This document shows positions 7,001 to 14,032 of a stretch of DNA of 15,192 nt, in pieces (the first letter of the stretch is position 1; the number at the start of each line of letters is the position of its first letter). The stretch spans positions 1 to 15,192 of the forward strand of contig JAGRHX010000388.1 of the NCBI GenBank assembly GCA_020444775.1, read 5' to 3'. Below the pieces are notes generated by a model. It was not told the DNA's origin, did no database searches, and saw only the letters and a list, made by a program, of their open reading frames with translations. The translations under genes were made by a program, and so were the position numbers. Origin of the DNA: Gammaproteobacteria bacterium (GTDB taxonomy: Bacteria > Pseudomonadota > Gammaproteobacteria > HK1).

Positions 7001-8410
7001 ATGTCCCATCAAGCGCTGAATACCCTCTTGCCCTTCGCCGGCTGGTCCGAGGACCGTGCCCGTCAGGTCAGCTTCACCGCGGCCAGCGATCCGATCCTGC
7101 CCACGCCGTTCCGGATCGGCGAGACCGCCGCCGCGGCGTTGGCCGCGATCGGCCTGGCTGTGGATGACATCTGGCAGCTGCGGGGTGGTCGGGCACAGCA
7201 GATCGGTGTGGATACGCGGCGCGCGACGGCCTCTTTGCGCAGCGGCAAGTACATGCATCTGGACGGTCATAAAGTGTCGACCGAACGCAATCCGGTGATG
7301 GGCGTGTATCCGACCCGCGACGGTCGTTGGAGCTATCTGCACTGCAACTTCCCGAATCATCGGGCCGCGGCGCTGCAGGTGCTGGGGGTGGAGGAGGACA
7401 AGCAGGCAGTGCGCCGCGCGGTGTCGAAGTGGAACGCGCTCGAGCTCGAGGAGGCGATCATCGCCGCCAAGGGTGCCGGTGGCATGGTGCGTAGCATGCA
7501 GGAGTGGGCCGGGCACCCACAGGCCGCGGCCATCGCCTCGCTGCCGTTGATGGAGATCGTGCGCATCGGGGATGCACCACCGCAGCCCCTGCCGGACGGC
7601 GATCGGCCGCTGTCCGGCATCCGCGTGCTGGATCTGACCCGGGTGCTGGCAGGTCCTACCTGCGCCCGTACCCTGGCCGAGCATGGCGCGGACGTGCTCA
7701 AGATCACCGCCGCGCACCTGCCCAACATCGGCTATCAGGAGTACGACACCGGTCATGGCAAGCTCAACGCGCAGCTCGATCTGCGTGAAGACGCGCAGCG
7801 CGCCACGCTGCTCGATCTGGTGCGCGACTGTGACGTGTTCTCCCAGGGTTACAGACCCACGAGCCTGGCCGCCCGAGGCCTGTCGCCGCAAGCGCTGGCC
7901 GAGCTGCGCCCCGGCCTGGTGTACGTGAGCCTATCGGCCTTCGGTCATGCCGGGCCGTGGGCGGAACGGCGTGGATTCGATACCGTCATCCAGACGGTGA
8001 GTGGCATCACCGATCTACAGGGGCGTCTGTTCCCGGGCAGCGAGCCCGGGCCGCAGTTCTACCCGGTCGCCGCCATCGATTATCTGACCGGCTATCTGAT
8101 GGCCTTCGGTGCGATGCTGGCGCTGGCACGCCGTGCCCGCGAGGGCGGTAGCTGGCTGGTGCGTCTGTCACTGGCCCAGACCGGGCGCTGGCTGGTCGGC
8201 CGCGGTCAGGTGCCGGAATCGGCGCTCAGCGGGGTCGACAGTGAGTTCACGGGCGAGGAGGTCGAGCGCTGGACCATGGTCAGCGATACGCCCATGGGCC
8301 GGCTCCGGCATCTTGCGCCGGTGCTGGAGCTCAGCGAGACGGCGCCGCGTTGGGCACGGCCGTCGGTGCCCCTTGGGCATCACCAGCCGGTGTGGCCGGC
8401 GCGTCCGTAG
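7001..8410 (+). CDS. Family III (CaiB/BaiF) CoA-transferase with permuted-looking layout
   Basis: This 469-residue protein belongs to the family III CoA-transferases, which move CoA between carboxylic acids through an enzyme-bound aspartyl anhydride. The usual N-terminal signature, GIRVLDLTRVLAGPTCARTL, only begins at residue 206. The catalytic Asp is most likely D360 in AAIDYLTGYLMAFGAMLAL, and the expected VYVSLSAFG (307-315) precedes it. Before it, residues about 35-190 (NPVMGVYPTRDGRW, 97-110, then LHCNFPNHR) resemble the segment that normally follows the catalytic part in CaiB proteins. The C-terminal 70 residues again look like the family's end. This suggests an added or permuted half-domain at the N-terminus. 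The start at 7001 has GAGG six bases upstream. It probably activates or de-activates a pathway acid; the substrate is unknown. Confidence 0.8.
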   Translation: MSHQALNTLLPFAGWSEDRARQVSFTAASDPILPTPFRIGETAAAALAAIGLAVDDIWQLRGGRAQQIGVDTRRATASLRSGKYMHLDGHKVSTERNPVMGVYPTRDGRWSYLHCNFPNHRAAALQVLGVEEDKQAVRRAVSKWNALELEEAIIAAKGAGGMVRSMQEWAGHPQAAAIASLPLMEIVRIGDAPPQPLPDGDRPLSGIRVLDLTRVLAGPTCARTLAEHGADVLKITAAHLPNIGYQEYDTGHGKLNAQLDLREDAQRATLLDLVRDCDVFSQGYRPTSLAARGLSPQALAELRPGLVYVSLSAFGHAGPWAERRGFDTVIQTVSGITDLQGRLFPGSEPGPQFYPVAAIDYLTGYLMAFGAMLALARRAREGGSWLVRLSLAQTGRWLVGRGQVPESALSGVDSEFTGEEVERWTMVSDTPMGRLRHLAPVLELSETAPRWARPSVPLGHHQPVWPARP

Positions 8411-8424
8411 CACACTCCGAACCC

Positions 8425-8445
8425 GCCGCGCCTGTTTGGCGCGGC
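8425..8445. terminator. Bidirectional hairpin terminator between convergent genes
   Basis: GCCGCGCC (8425-8432) pairs perfectly with GGCGCGGC (8438-8445) around a TGTTT loop. It fills most of the 39-nt gap between the CoA-transferase stop (8410) and the convergent LLM gene stop (8450). No T-tract is present, but stem strength and position argue for termination on both strands. Confidence 0.6.
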
Positions 8446-8449
8446 CTGC

Positions 8450-9466
8450 TCAACCGCCGGCCGGTGCGCAGCCTCGTAGGGTACGTTCAAAGGTCTGCTC
8501 GATGGGCTCGTCAATGGGGAAGGGCGCGATGATCGGCAGGTCCAGCCCGGCCTGGCGATAGGCATCGAGTCGCAACCGACATTCATCGGCGCTGCCATAG
8601 ATGGTGATTGCGCGCAGCATCCGGGTGCTGACGATTGCCGCCGCGGCCTGCGCGTCGTCGCGCTGCCAGGCCTGCTCGATCGCCTGTGCCTCGTCGCCAA
8701 AGCCGATGCTCTGGAAGTAGCGACGGTAGTAGGGCATGGACCCGTAGCGGGCAACCTGGGCACGGCTGGCCCGCTCGACGCGCTCCGGATCGTCGCAGAC
8801 ACAGGTGCGCAGATAGCTGGCCACGCGGATCGTGCTCGGGTCGCGACCGGCCGCGCGTGCGCCTTCGTGAATCAGCTCGATGGCACGCGGCACGTAGTCC
8901 AGGGTCACCCAGTTCATGAGCACGCCGTCCGCGACCGCGCCGGCCATGCGCAACATGCCTTCCCGCAGCGCCGCGATGTAGATCGGTACCGGCTCGGTCA
9001 CGGGGTCCTCCATCGCAAAGCCATCGATGTCGTAGATCTGTCCGTGATACTCGACCGAGCCGGTCTGACACAGGGCGCGGGCGATCTCGGCAAACTCGCG
9101 GGTGCGCTGCACGGGCTTGTCGAAAGGCACGCCGTGAGCGGCCTGCATGTGCTGGCGGTGGCCGATGCCGATGCCGAGCACGATGCGCCCGGGAACGAGC
9201 TGCGCGGCGGTCAGGGCGGTGGCCGCGGCGACGGTTGGCAATCGGGTGAAGACCGGGATGATGCCGGTGCCGATCTGGATCCGATGCGTGGCCTGGGCGA
9301 GCAAGGCCGCTTCGGTGAGCGCATCACGCCCCGGACCCTCCGGCAGCCAGGCGCTGTGATAGCCGAGCGACTCGGCCTCGCGCACCAGCTCGAGCATCGC
9401 CGGCAGGCTCAGCCGGGCATCTCGGATCCTGACGCCCAGCGGCGCGCGACTGAGGGCTTCGGTCAT
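8450..9466 (-). CDS. LLM-class flavin/F420-dependent oxidoreductase (second copy type)
   Basis: This 338-residue luciferase-like TIM-barrel protein resembles the F420-type LLM group (methylene-tetrahydromethanopterin reductase-like). Hallmarks are LGYHSAWLPEG (34-44), RIQIGTGIIPVFTR (62-75), the cofactor-site segment GRIVLGIGIGHRQHMQ (93-108), and VPIYIAALREGMLRMAG, typical of the family after the middle strand. The C-terminus continues with a long helical extension. The start at 9466 has GGAG about nine bases upstream. It is only distantly similar to the LLM protein at 3121 and is convergent with the CoA-transferase gene. A -10-like TATAGT and an inverted repeat lie upstream. Substrate and cofactor are undetermined. 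Confidence 0.82.
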   Translation of the reverse strand: MTEALSRAPLGVRIRDARLSLPAMLELVREAESLGYHSAWLPEGPGRDALTEAALLAQATHRIQIGTGIIPVFTRLPTVAAATALTAAQLVPGRIVLGIGIGHRQHMQAAHGVPFDKPVQRTREFAEIARALCQTGSVEYHGQIYDIDGFAMEDPVTEPVPIYIAALREGMLRMAGAVADGVLMNWVTLDYVPRAIELIHEGARAAGRDPSTIRVASYLRTCVCDDPERVERASRAQVARYGSMPYYRRYFQSIGFGDEAQAIEQAWQRDDAQAAAAIVSTRMLRAITIYGSADECRLRLDAYRQAGLDLPIIAPFPIDEPIEQTFERTLRGCAPAGG

Positions 9467-9494
9467 GATGCAGGCTCCAGGCGGCGACGGACCG

Positions 9495-9516
9495 GGTCGG
9501 CCCGACCGACACTATA
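9495..9516 (-). promoter_or_regulatory. Candidate promoter -10 with adjacent inverted repeat
   Basis: On the minus strand TATAGT (9516-9511) matches the -10 consensus at 5 of 6 positions. The inverted repeat GGTCGG-C-CCGACC (9495-9507) lies just downstream, over the predicted transcription start, and about 29 nt before the LLM gene start. No good -35 was found, which would fit a promoter that depends on an activator. The remainder of the 168-nt gap up to the DUF1847 gene shows nothing I recognise. Confidence 0.4.
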
Positions 9517-9634
9517 GCCCGCCCGGACTCCGGTCATCCCACCTGCTCATGCCACTTACGCTGAATGCCGCCGGGATCACGGTGGCCGGGGTGGCGCTGC
9601 GGCCTCGTGCCCGCGGCCCGGACCAACAGCCGAT

Positions 9635-10390
9635 TCAGCCCTTGCGGCCCTCGCGCGGCAGCTTCGGCGGCTTCTCCGGACGCAGCGGCCCCCATACCTT
9701 GCTGTAGTACGAGTCGGCCAGGTGCAGGGCACCGATGGGGTTGTGAGCCAGCACCCGGTCCTTGGCCACCAGGGTTGTGACCAGACCGTCGGAGTGCTTG
9801 AAGAACAGGCTGTCGTGACCGACGCACAGACCCAGCACGATGTTGAACTCACAGCCCGCGTCGTTCAGCAGCGCCGCCTGCGAGACCGGGTTGCACATCG
9901 ACTCATGATTGCCCGGCCGGATCTTCTCGGCGTCGGCAAGGCCGATGTCCTCCTTGGCCACACCGCCGTTCTTGCAGGCCGCCGAGGCGACCTCGAAGCC
10001 ATGGCTCTCGAGGATCTGCGACAGCACGCGAGCTTGATCGACGAAGCTGATACAGGTAGCGATGCCGATCCGCGTGAAGCCCATCTTCTTCGCGAACTGA
10101 CAGACCTCCTCGACCCGGGTCCAGCGGCAATAGCCCTCGCTCTCCACACGCGCCGATTCCTGCGCGACCTTGCGCACGAAAGGATCCTCGTAGATGGGGG
10201 CGGCCGAGTCTATAGAGCCTTGCGCCATCTTCGATGGACAGAATCCAGGGCCACGACTCTCCGATTCACCCTGCCGGCAGGCACGCACCGTGCTCGGACA
10301 ATATGCGCAACCCGGATCGTGATATCGCGAATCACCCGTTCCCGCCTCGCGGGTGGTTGCCGTGGCTGGCGCGCTGACCTCGACCGACAT
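9635..10390 (-). CDS. DUF1847 cysteine-rich protein
   Basis: This 251-residue protein matches DUF1847, a family found mainly in anaerobes and facultative anaerobes and predicted to bind metal. The N-terminal region has CAYCPSTVRAC then FCP, giving cysteines C28, C31, C38 and C51, a likely metal or iron-sulfur site. The conserved body follows: GYCRWTRVEEV (87-97), FAKKMGFTRIGIATC (99-113), CKNGGVAKEDIG (139-150), ESMCNPVSQAALLN (163-176), LGLCVGHDSLFFKHS (186-200) and KDRVLAHNP (210-218). Eleven cysteines in total is high for a cytoplasmic protein. The start at 10390 is set by AAGGAGAA six bases upstream. An Fnr/Dnr-type box at 10446-10459 sits where a class II activator would bind, so expression under low oxygen or nitric oxide is predicted. 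The biochemical activity of the family is unknown to me. Confidence 0.9.
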   Translation of the reverse strand: MSVEVSAPATATTREAGTGDSRYHDPGCAYCPSTVRACRQGESESRGPGFCPSKMAQGSIDSAAPIYEDPFVRKVAQESARVESEGYCRWTRVEEVCQFAKKMGFTRIGIATCISFVDQARVLSQILESHGFEVASAACKNGGVAKEDIGLADAEKIRPGNHESMCNPVSQAALLNDAGCEFNIVLGLCVGHDSLFFKHSDGLVTTLVAKDRVLAHNPIGALHLADSYYSKVWGPLRPEKPPKLPREGRKG

Positions 10391-10445
10391 TGGCGTTCTC
10401 CTTTTGGGTCTGTAGTCACGCTAGGCGCAGCGGGTCGCGATGACC

Positions 10446-10459
10446 TTGACCCGCATCAA
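10446..10459 (-). promoter_or_regulatory. Fnr/Dnr-type box upstream of the DUF1847 gene
   Basis: TTGAC-CCGC-ATCAA matches the Fnr-family consensus TTGAT-N4-ATCAA at 9 of 10 specified bases. Its centre is 62 nt from the DUF1847 start. If it sits at -41.5, the -10 element would be TAGCGT (10423-10418, keeping the key T, A and final T), with a leader of about 20 nt holding the AAGGAGAA site. The divergent hydrolase gene starts 124 nt away and has no good -10 at the matching spacing. Confidence 0.65.
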
Positions 10460-10576
10460 CACCTGCCGACATGCTTCGTGATCGAGGTCAGTCGGAACGC
10501 GCGTGTGCGTCGGGGCTGCCGCCTCGCCGCCCTCAAACTCGCCAACAGCTCGCCAACCGCCGAGGAGCACGCCGAC

Positions 10577-11563
10577 ATGAACGAGACCATCGAACGCTGC
10601 GGCCGCACCTTGCACGTGCACAGCGAGATCCTCGAGATCGACGGCAGCCCCGCTGTCTGCCTGTTCAACAAGCGTCTGGATCCCACGGCCGCGCCGACGG
10701 CCGAGCGCACGCTGCTGTTCGTGCATGGCGCGACCTACGCCTCCAGCGTGACCTTCGACATGCCCCTGGCGGGTTACTCCTGGATGGATCGCCTGGCGCT
10801 GGCCGGATTCGACGTCTGGGCGCTGGACCTGCGCGGCTATGGCCGCTCGCCACGGCCGTCGCCGATGAACGAGCCGGCCGAGGCCAACCCACCGATCGTG
10901 CATACCGACCTCGCGGTCGCCGATCTGGGGCACGTCGTCGAGCACATATTGGCGCTGCGCAAAGTGCCGCGTCTGGGCCTTGTCGGCTACTCATGGGGCT
11001 CGCGGATCTCTGGCGCCTACGCCGCACGCAACAGCCACCGGCTGCAGCGACTGGTGCTGTATGCGACTCGCTTGCTGCGCGATGGTCCGGGCCTGATCGC
11101 CGCCGAGCCACCGACTGGCGCCTACCGGCTGGTGAGCCGCTCACAGATGTACGCGCGCTGGCGGCACGGGCTGTCCGACGAGGCCTTTGACGACATCGCA
11201 AATCCCGAGTGGGTGCAGGCCTGGCTGGATGCGGTGCTGGCCAGCGACCCACGGGCCCACGACTTCGAGCCATCCGCGATCCGCGCGCCCACTGGCGTTG
11301 TCGATGACAACTTCAGATACGCGACGACCCCATACTACGACCCGGGCACGATCGCGGTGCCTACCCTGGTGGTGGTCGGTGAGAAGGACATCGAGACGAC
11401 GCCCGCCGCCAGCCTGAAGGTCTTCGAGGCGCTGCGTGACGCGCCCCACAAGCAGTTCACCGTGATCGGCGGCTGCACTCACAGCATGCTCATCGAGCGG
11501 CGTCGCGACCAGCTCTTCGACGTGGTCGAAACCTTTCTCCGCGGCGCCACCGGAGCGTCATAG
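10577..11563 (+). CDS. Alpha/beta-hydrolase fold protein
   Basis: This 328-residue protein is an alpha/beta hydrolase, probably an esterase, lactonase or C-C bond hydrolase. The oxyanion-hole motif is FVHGATY with H50-G51. The nucleophile elbow is GYSWG with S139, the acid is D271 in VVGEKDIE, and the catalytic His is H302 in GGCTHSML, so the triad is complete. WALDLRGYGRSPRP (81-94) is typical of the family. The start at 10577 has GAGGAG nine bases upstream. No signal peptide is seen. Its last codons overlap the end of the convergent SDR gene by six bases. The fold and triad are certain; the substrate is not. Confidence 0.88.
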   Translation: MNETIERCGRTLHVHSEILEIDGSPAVCLFNKRLDPTAAPTAERTLLFVHGATYASSVTFDMPLAGYSWMDRLALAGFDVWALDLRGYGRSPRPSPMNEPAEANPPIVHTDLAVADLGHVVEHILALRKVPRLGLVGYSWGSRISGAYAARNSHRLQRLVLYATRLLRDGPGLIAAEPPTGAYRLVSRSQMYARWRHGLSDEAFDDIANPEWVQAWLDAVLASDPRAHDFEPSAIRAPTGVVDDNFRYATTPYYDPGTIAVPTLVVVGEKDIETTPAASLKVFEALRDAPHKQFTVIGGCTHSMLIERRRDQLFDVVETFLRGATGAS

Positions 11564-12280
11564 GGGCATGCCGCCGACGCTGCTGCCGCCGCATACGCCA
11601 AGCACCTGACCGGTGATGTAGGAGGCATCGGCCGAGAGCAGGAAGTCGATGGCCGCGGCCACCTCCTCGGGGCGGCCAAAGCGCTTCATGGGCACGCCCT
11701 GACGCCAGCGCTCGTGAAGCCCGTCGCGGTCCGGGTTGTTGCGCATGAACATCTCGGTGACGATCGGTCCGGGCATCACCACGTTGGCGGTGATCCCGGC
11801 GGCGGCAAGCTCGATGGCCCAGGTGCGGGTCATGCCGATCACGCCGGCCTTGGCGCTGCCATAGCTGGTGCGACCCAGCGAGCCGAGCGCGCCGCGGCTG
11901 GAGAGATTGACGATGCGGCCGTAGCCGCGCTCGCGCATGCCCGGCAGCAGCGCCTGGGCGCATTGGATCGAGGCCCGTAGATTGACCTCGATGACCTCGC
12001 GGAAGTGACCGAGATCGACCTTGTCCAGTCGCTCCACGTAGTTGAGTCCGGCGTTGTTGACCAGGCCGTCGACGCTGTGCTCGGCGAGGACTGCACGCAG
12101 CGCCGCCGCGGTGCTTGCCTCGTCGCCGAGGTCGGCGCTGTAGAAAGCACCTGGAAACGTGCCGTCAGCGGGTGCGCTACGCGCGATGCCGACCACCTGT
12201 ACGCCACGTGCGACGAGTCGGTCGACGGTGGCGCGGCCGATGCCGCGGGTTGCGCCGGTGACGAGAACCGTGCTGCTCAT
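11558..12280 (-). CDS. Short-chain dehydrogenase/reductase (SDR), FabG-like classical type
   Basis: This 240-residue classical SDR has the cofactor motif TGATRGIG (8-15), NNAG (75-78), and the catalytic set N100, S128, Y140 and K144 (YGSAK). Such enzymes oxidise or reduce an alcohol/ketone pair with NAD(P)(H). The PGPIVTEM segment (170-177) and the ITGQVLGVCGG C-terminus are typical of FabG-like members. A basic residue (R12) in the glycine motif and R34 at the end of strand 2 hint at NADP(H) preference, by inference. The start at 12280 has AGGAG about seven bases upstream. It is divergent from the hotdog-fold gene, and convergent with and overlapping the hydrolase gene by six bases. Its role in a CoA-thioester pathway is plausible but not shown. 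Confidence 0.9.
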   Translation of the reverse strand: MSSTVLVTGATRGIGRATVDRLVARGVQVVGIARSAPADGTFPGAFYSADLGDEASTAAALRAVLAEHSVDGLVNNAGLNYVERLDKVDLGHFREVIEVNLRASIQCAQALLPGMRERGYGRIVNLSSRGALGSLGRTSYGSAKAGVIGMTRTWAIELAAAGITANVVMPGPIVTEMFMRNNPDRDGLHERWRQGVPMKRFGRPEEVAAAIDFLLSADASYITGQVLGVCGGSSVGGMPL

Positions 12281-12301
12281 TCGGGTCTCCTGTTGTGGTG
12301 G

Positions 12302-12315
12302 GGCATGCGCATGCC
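12302..12315. promoter_or_regulatory. Perfect 14-bp palindrome over the predicted SDR transcription start
   Basis: GGCATGCGCATGCC is fully self-complementary. On the minus strand a promoter TTCACC (12346-12341) - 16 nt - CAGAAT (12324-12319) would start transcription near 12312, inside this palindrome. It therefore looks like an operator for a repressor. Confidence 0.45.
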
Positions 12316-12338
12316 GCGATTCTGACCGCTCGTCGTTC

Positions 12339-12377
12339 GCGGTGAAACACCGCCGTGGCGACGCCCGGCCACCGGGC
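12339..12377. promoter_or_regulatory. Two further dyads in the SDR/hotdog divergent promoter
   Basis: GCGGTG-AAA-CACCGC (12339-12353) overlaps the predicted minus-strand -35. GCCCGG-CCA-CCGGGC (12363-12377) lies just upstream of the plus-strand -10. Both are 6+3+6 inverted repeats but differ in sequence. They could be regulator sites or chance products of high GC content. Confidence 0.3.
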
Positions 12378-12382
12378 CGACG

Positions 12383-12388
12383 TATACT
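12383..12388 (+). promoter_or_regulatory. Candidate -10 element for the hotdog-fold gene
   Basis: TATACT matches the -10 consensus at 5 of 6 positions and would give a leader of about 27 nt before the ATG at 12421. No convincing -35 is visible. Confidence 0.35.
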
Positions 12389-12420
12389 CGCCAGCGGGTG
12401 GCGTGAGGACGGGGGGTGTA

Positions 12421-13152
12421 ATGAGTGTCTCGGCGATTCGGATCGGACAGTGGTTCCAGGGGCCGACCGGGCGTGGCCAGGGCGGCTGGACCGCGCAGCG
12501 TCTGGCGCAGGTCGCGTCGCAACCGACCACGGTGCGGCTGCAGGCGCCGATTCCGCTGGAGACCGATCTCAGCGTGGCGCGCGAAGGTGAAAGCTGGCAG
12601 CTGCTGGATACCAGCCAAGGCACACCGGAGGTGATCATGCAGGCCGAGCGCTGGCAGCCGGACTACGTGCGTACCGAGCCGGTCGAGATCGACGAGGCGG
12701 CGCGGGCGCGGGCGAGGTTCCCGGTGGCCGATGCCGAGCATCCTGCGCCGTTCTGCTTCTCCTGCGGCCTGCAGCACGATTCGATGTGCATCCACGCAGG
12801 TCCGTTGGCCGATGGCCGTTTTGCCACGGACTGGACGGTGCCCGGGTGGACACGTCTTGCCGATGGCAGCGCTGATGAGGCGGCGGTGTGGGCCGCGCTC
12901 GATTGCACCGCGTCCTGGTACGTCTACGGTCACGGCGGTCGGGAGCGGCCGGGCCCGATGTTGACGGTGCAGTTCGCCGCCGAGGTGCTGGTGCCGTTGA
13001 TGCCGGGTGAACGCTACGCCCTGGTCGGCTGGCACGGTGACTGGTCCGAGGGCTGGGAAGGCCGCAAGCGCGGCGCCGCGTCCGCGGCTTTCGACGCGCG
13101 CGGCCGACTGGTGGCGCAGTCCCGATCGTTCTGGCTACGCGCTTCGATTTGA
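12421..13152 (+). CDS. Hotdog-fold (thioesterase-like) protein with CFSCG motif
   Basis: This 243-residue protein looks like a two-part hotdog protein. An N-terminal portion with TTVRLQAPIPLETDL (36-50) resembles the core strand of acyl-CoA thioesterases. A C-terminal hotdog (about 125-240) contains AVWAALDCTASWY (155-167), LTVQFAAEVLVPLMPGE (181-197) and a closing strand. Between them sits PFCFSCGLQHDSM (110-122), with a C112-x-x-C115 pair characteristic of an uncharacterised family that I associate mainly with actinomycetes and some proteobacteria. ATG 12421 is chosen over an in-frame ATG at 12355 because the predicted -10 lies between them and a G-rich ribosome-binding region precedes it. 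Acyl-CoA hydrolysis is inferred from the fold only. Confidence 0.72.
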   Translation: MSVSAIRIGQWFQGPTGRGQGGWTAQRLAQVASQPTTVRLQAPIPLETDLSVAREGESWQLLDTSQGTPEVIMQAERWQPDYVRTEPVEIDEAARARARFPVADAEHPAPFCFSCGLQHDSMCIHAGPLADGRFATDWTVPGWTRLADGSADEAAVWAALDCTASWYVYGHGGRERPGPMLTVQFAAEVLVPLMPGERYALVGWHGDWSEGWEGRKRGAASAAFDARGRLVAQSRSFWLRASI

Positions 13153-13171
13153 GGCCCGCGTGTCCCCGCTC

Positions 13172-13876
13172 TCAAGTCCGCCAGTCATCGATGAGACGGT
13201 TGGGCTTGGCCAGGACCTCCAAGGACTTGCGGTCGGTGAGGCGGATGTTCGCACCGTCCACCTCGACGCCGTAGGGGCGCAGCGTATTGAAGGCCCGCGA
13301 CAGGTTCTCCGGGGTCATGCCGAGCAGCGAGGCCAGCGTGCGCTTGTCATGCGGCAGCACCAGCTCGTCTCGCTCGCCTTGTTCCCCCGAGTACTGCAGC
13401 AGTCGATTCGCCAGTCGCTCCACCGCGGTGCGCAGCTTGAGGTTCTTCTGTTCCTTGACCACGGTGCGATAGCAGCTCGCGAGCTCGACGACGATCGCAC
13501 GCGCGAAGCCTTCGTCCAGCTCGAAGGCCCGTCGGATGTCCGCGGAAGGCACCATCAGCAGTCGTGAGCGTTGCGCCGTGCGCGCCGACATCAGATACAC
13601 GGCGTCCTTGAGCACCGCGGCCAGGATGAAGGTGCCGACCGGCTTCACCATGCCCATGGTGTTCTCGCGACCATTGGCGCGCGCGTACAGCTCCACACAG
13701 CCCTCGACCACGATGTACAGGAAATCGGCCGGCTCGCCCTCGCGAATCAGCTCCACCTGAGCGGGGAAATTCTGCAGATAGGCGGCCTGTAGCATCTGCT
13801 CGAAGTGTTCATCACTCATCGAGCAGAACAGTTGCAGGGCCTTCACGTCAGGCAGATCGGCGGCACGCAATCCCAT
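13172..13876 (-). CDS. Crp/Fnr-family transcriptional regulator, Dnr-like
   Basis: This 234-residue protein has a cyclic-nucleotide-binding-type sensor domain (about 12-130), a dimerisation helix (about 135-160) and a C-terminal winged helix-turn-helix (about 175-225). The recognition helix TPENLSRAF has E190, S193 and R194, the ExxSR triad that in Fnr reads TTGA half-sites. It lacks the four-cysteine [4Fe-4S] cluster of true Fnr (only C18, C60 and C135 are present), and the cAMP-binding pocket motif is not evident. A heme/NO-sensing Dnr-type mode is thus more likely. The start at 13876 is preferred over longer openings since the upstream sequence does not look coding, although the ribosome-binding site (TTTGGA) is weak. 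It is divergent from narK, with matching TTGAC-type boxes in the shared gap, one centred 27 nt from its own start, implying autoregulation. Confidence 0.85.
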   Translation of the reverse strand: MGLRAADLPDVKALQLFCSMSDEHFEQMLQAAYLQNFPAQVELIREGEPADFLYIVVEGCVELYARANGRENTMGMVKPVGTFILAAVLKDAVYLMSARTAQRSRLLMVPSADIRRAFELDEGFARAIVVELASCYRTVVKEQKNLKLRTAVERLANRLLQYSGEQGERDELVLPHDKRTLASLLGMTPENLSRAFNTLRPYGVEVDGANIRLTDRKSLEVLAKPNRLIDDWRT

Positions 13877-13895
13877 GGTCGGTCCAAACGGCTGA

Positions 13896-13909
13896 TTGAC
13901 AATTGTCAA
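13896..13909. promoter_or_regulatory. Perfect palindromic Fnr/Dnr-type box beside the regulator gene
   Basis: TTGAC-AATT-GTCAA is a perfect 14-bp palindrome with the Fnr-family spacing. Its centre is 27 nt upstream of the regulator's start codon. That is too close to activate a promoter for this start, so repression of the regulator's own gene is the simplest reading. Confidence 0.65.
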
Positions 13910-14032
13910 GGCGACGGTTGACGACGTTAGCAGCGGCGAATGCGCCGTGCAATGCAAGAAATTGATGCTTACAGCCGTGGGCATTGAGGCTTTGAATCGC
14001 GCGTCTTGTTTCTTCAATCCGGCTTTCGAGCC

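Noticed and set aside
5891..7891. 666-codon open frame on the minus strand
   Set aside because: It lies antisense to the EEP and CoA-transferase genes, whose motifs are intact. Its composition (rich in Arg, Gln, His and Gly with no recognisable domain) is typical of a GC-rich antisense frame.
9722..10576. Long N-terminal extension of the alpha/beta hydrolase frame
   Set aside because: The extension runs antisense through the DUF1847 gene. The ATG at 10577 has a good ribosome-binding site and gives a normal hydrolase N-terminus.
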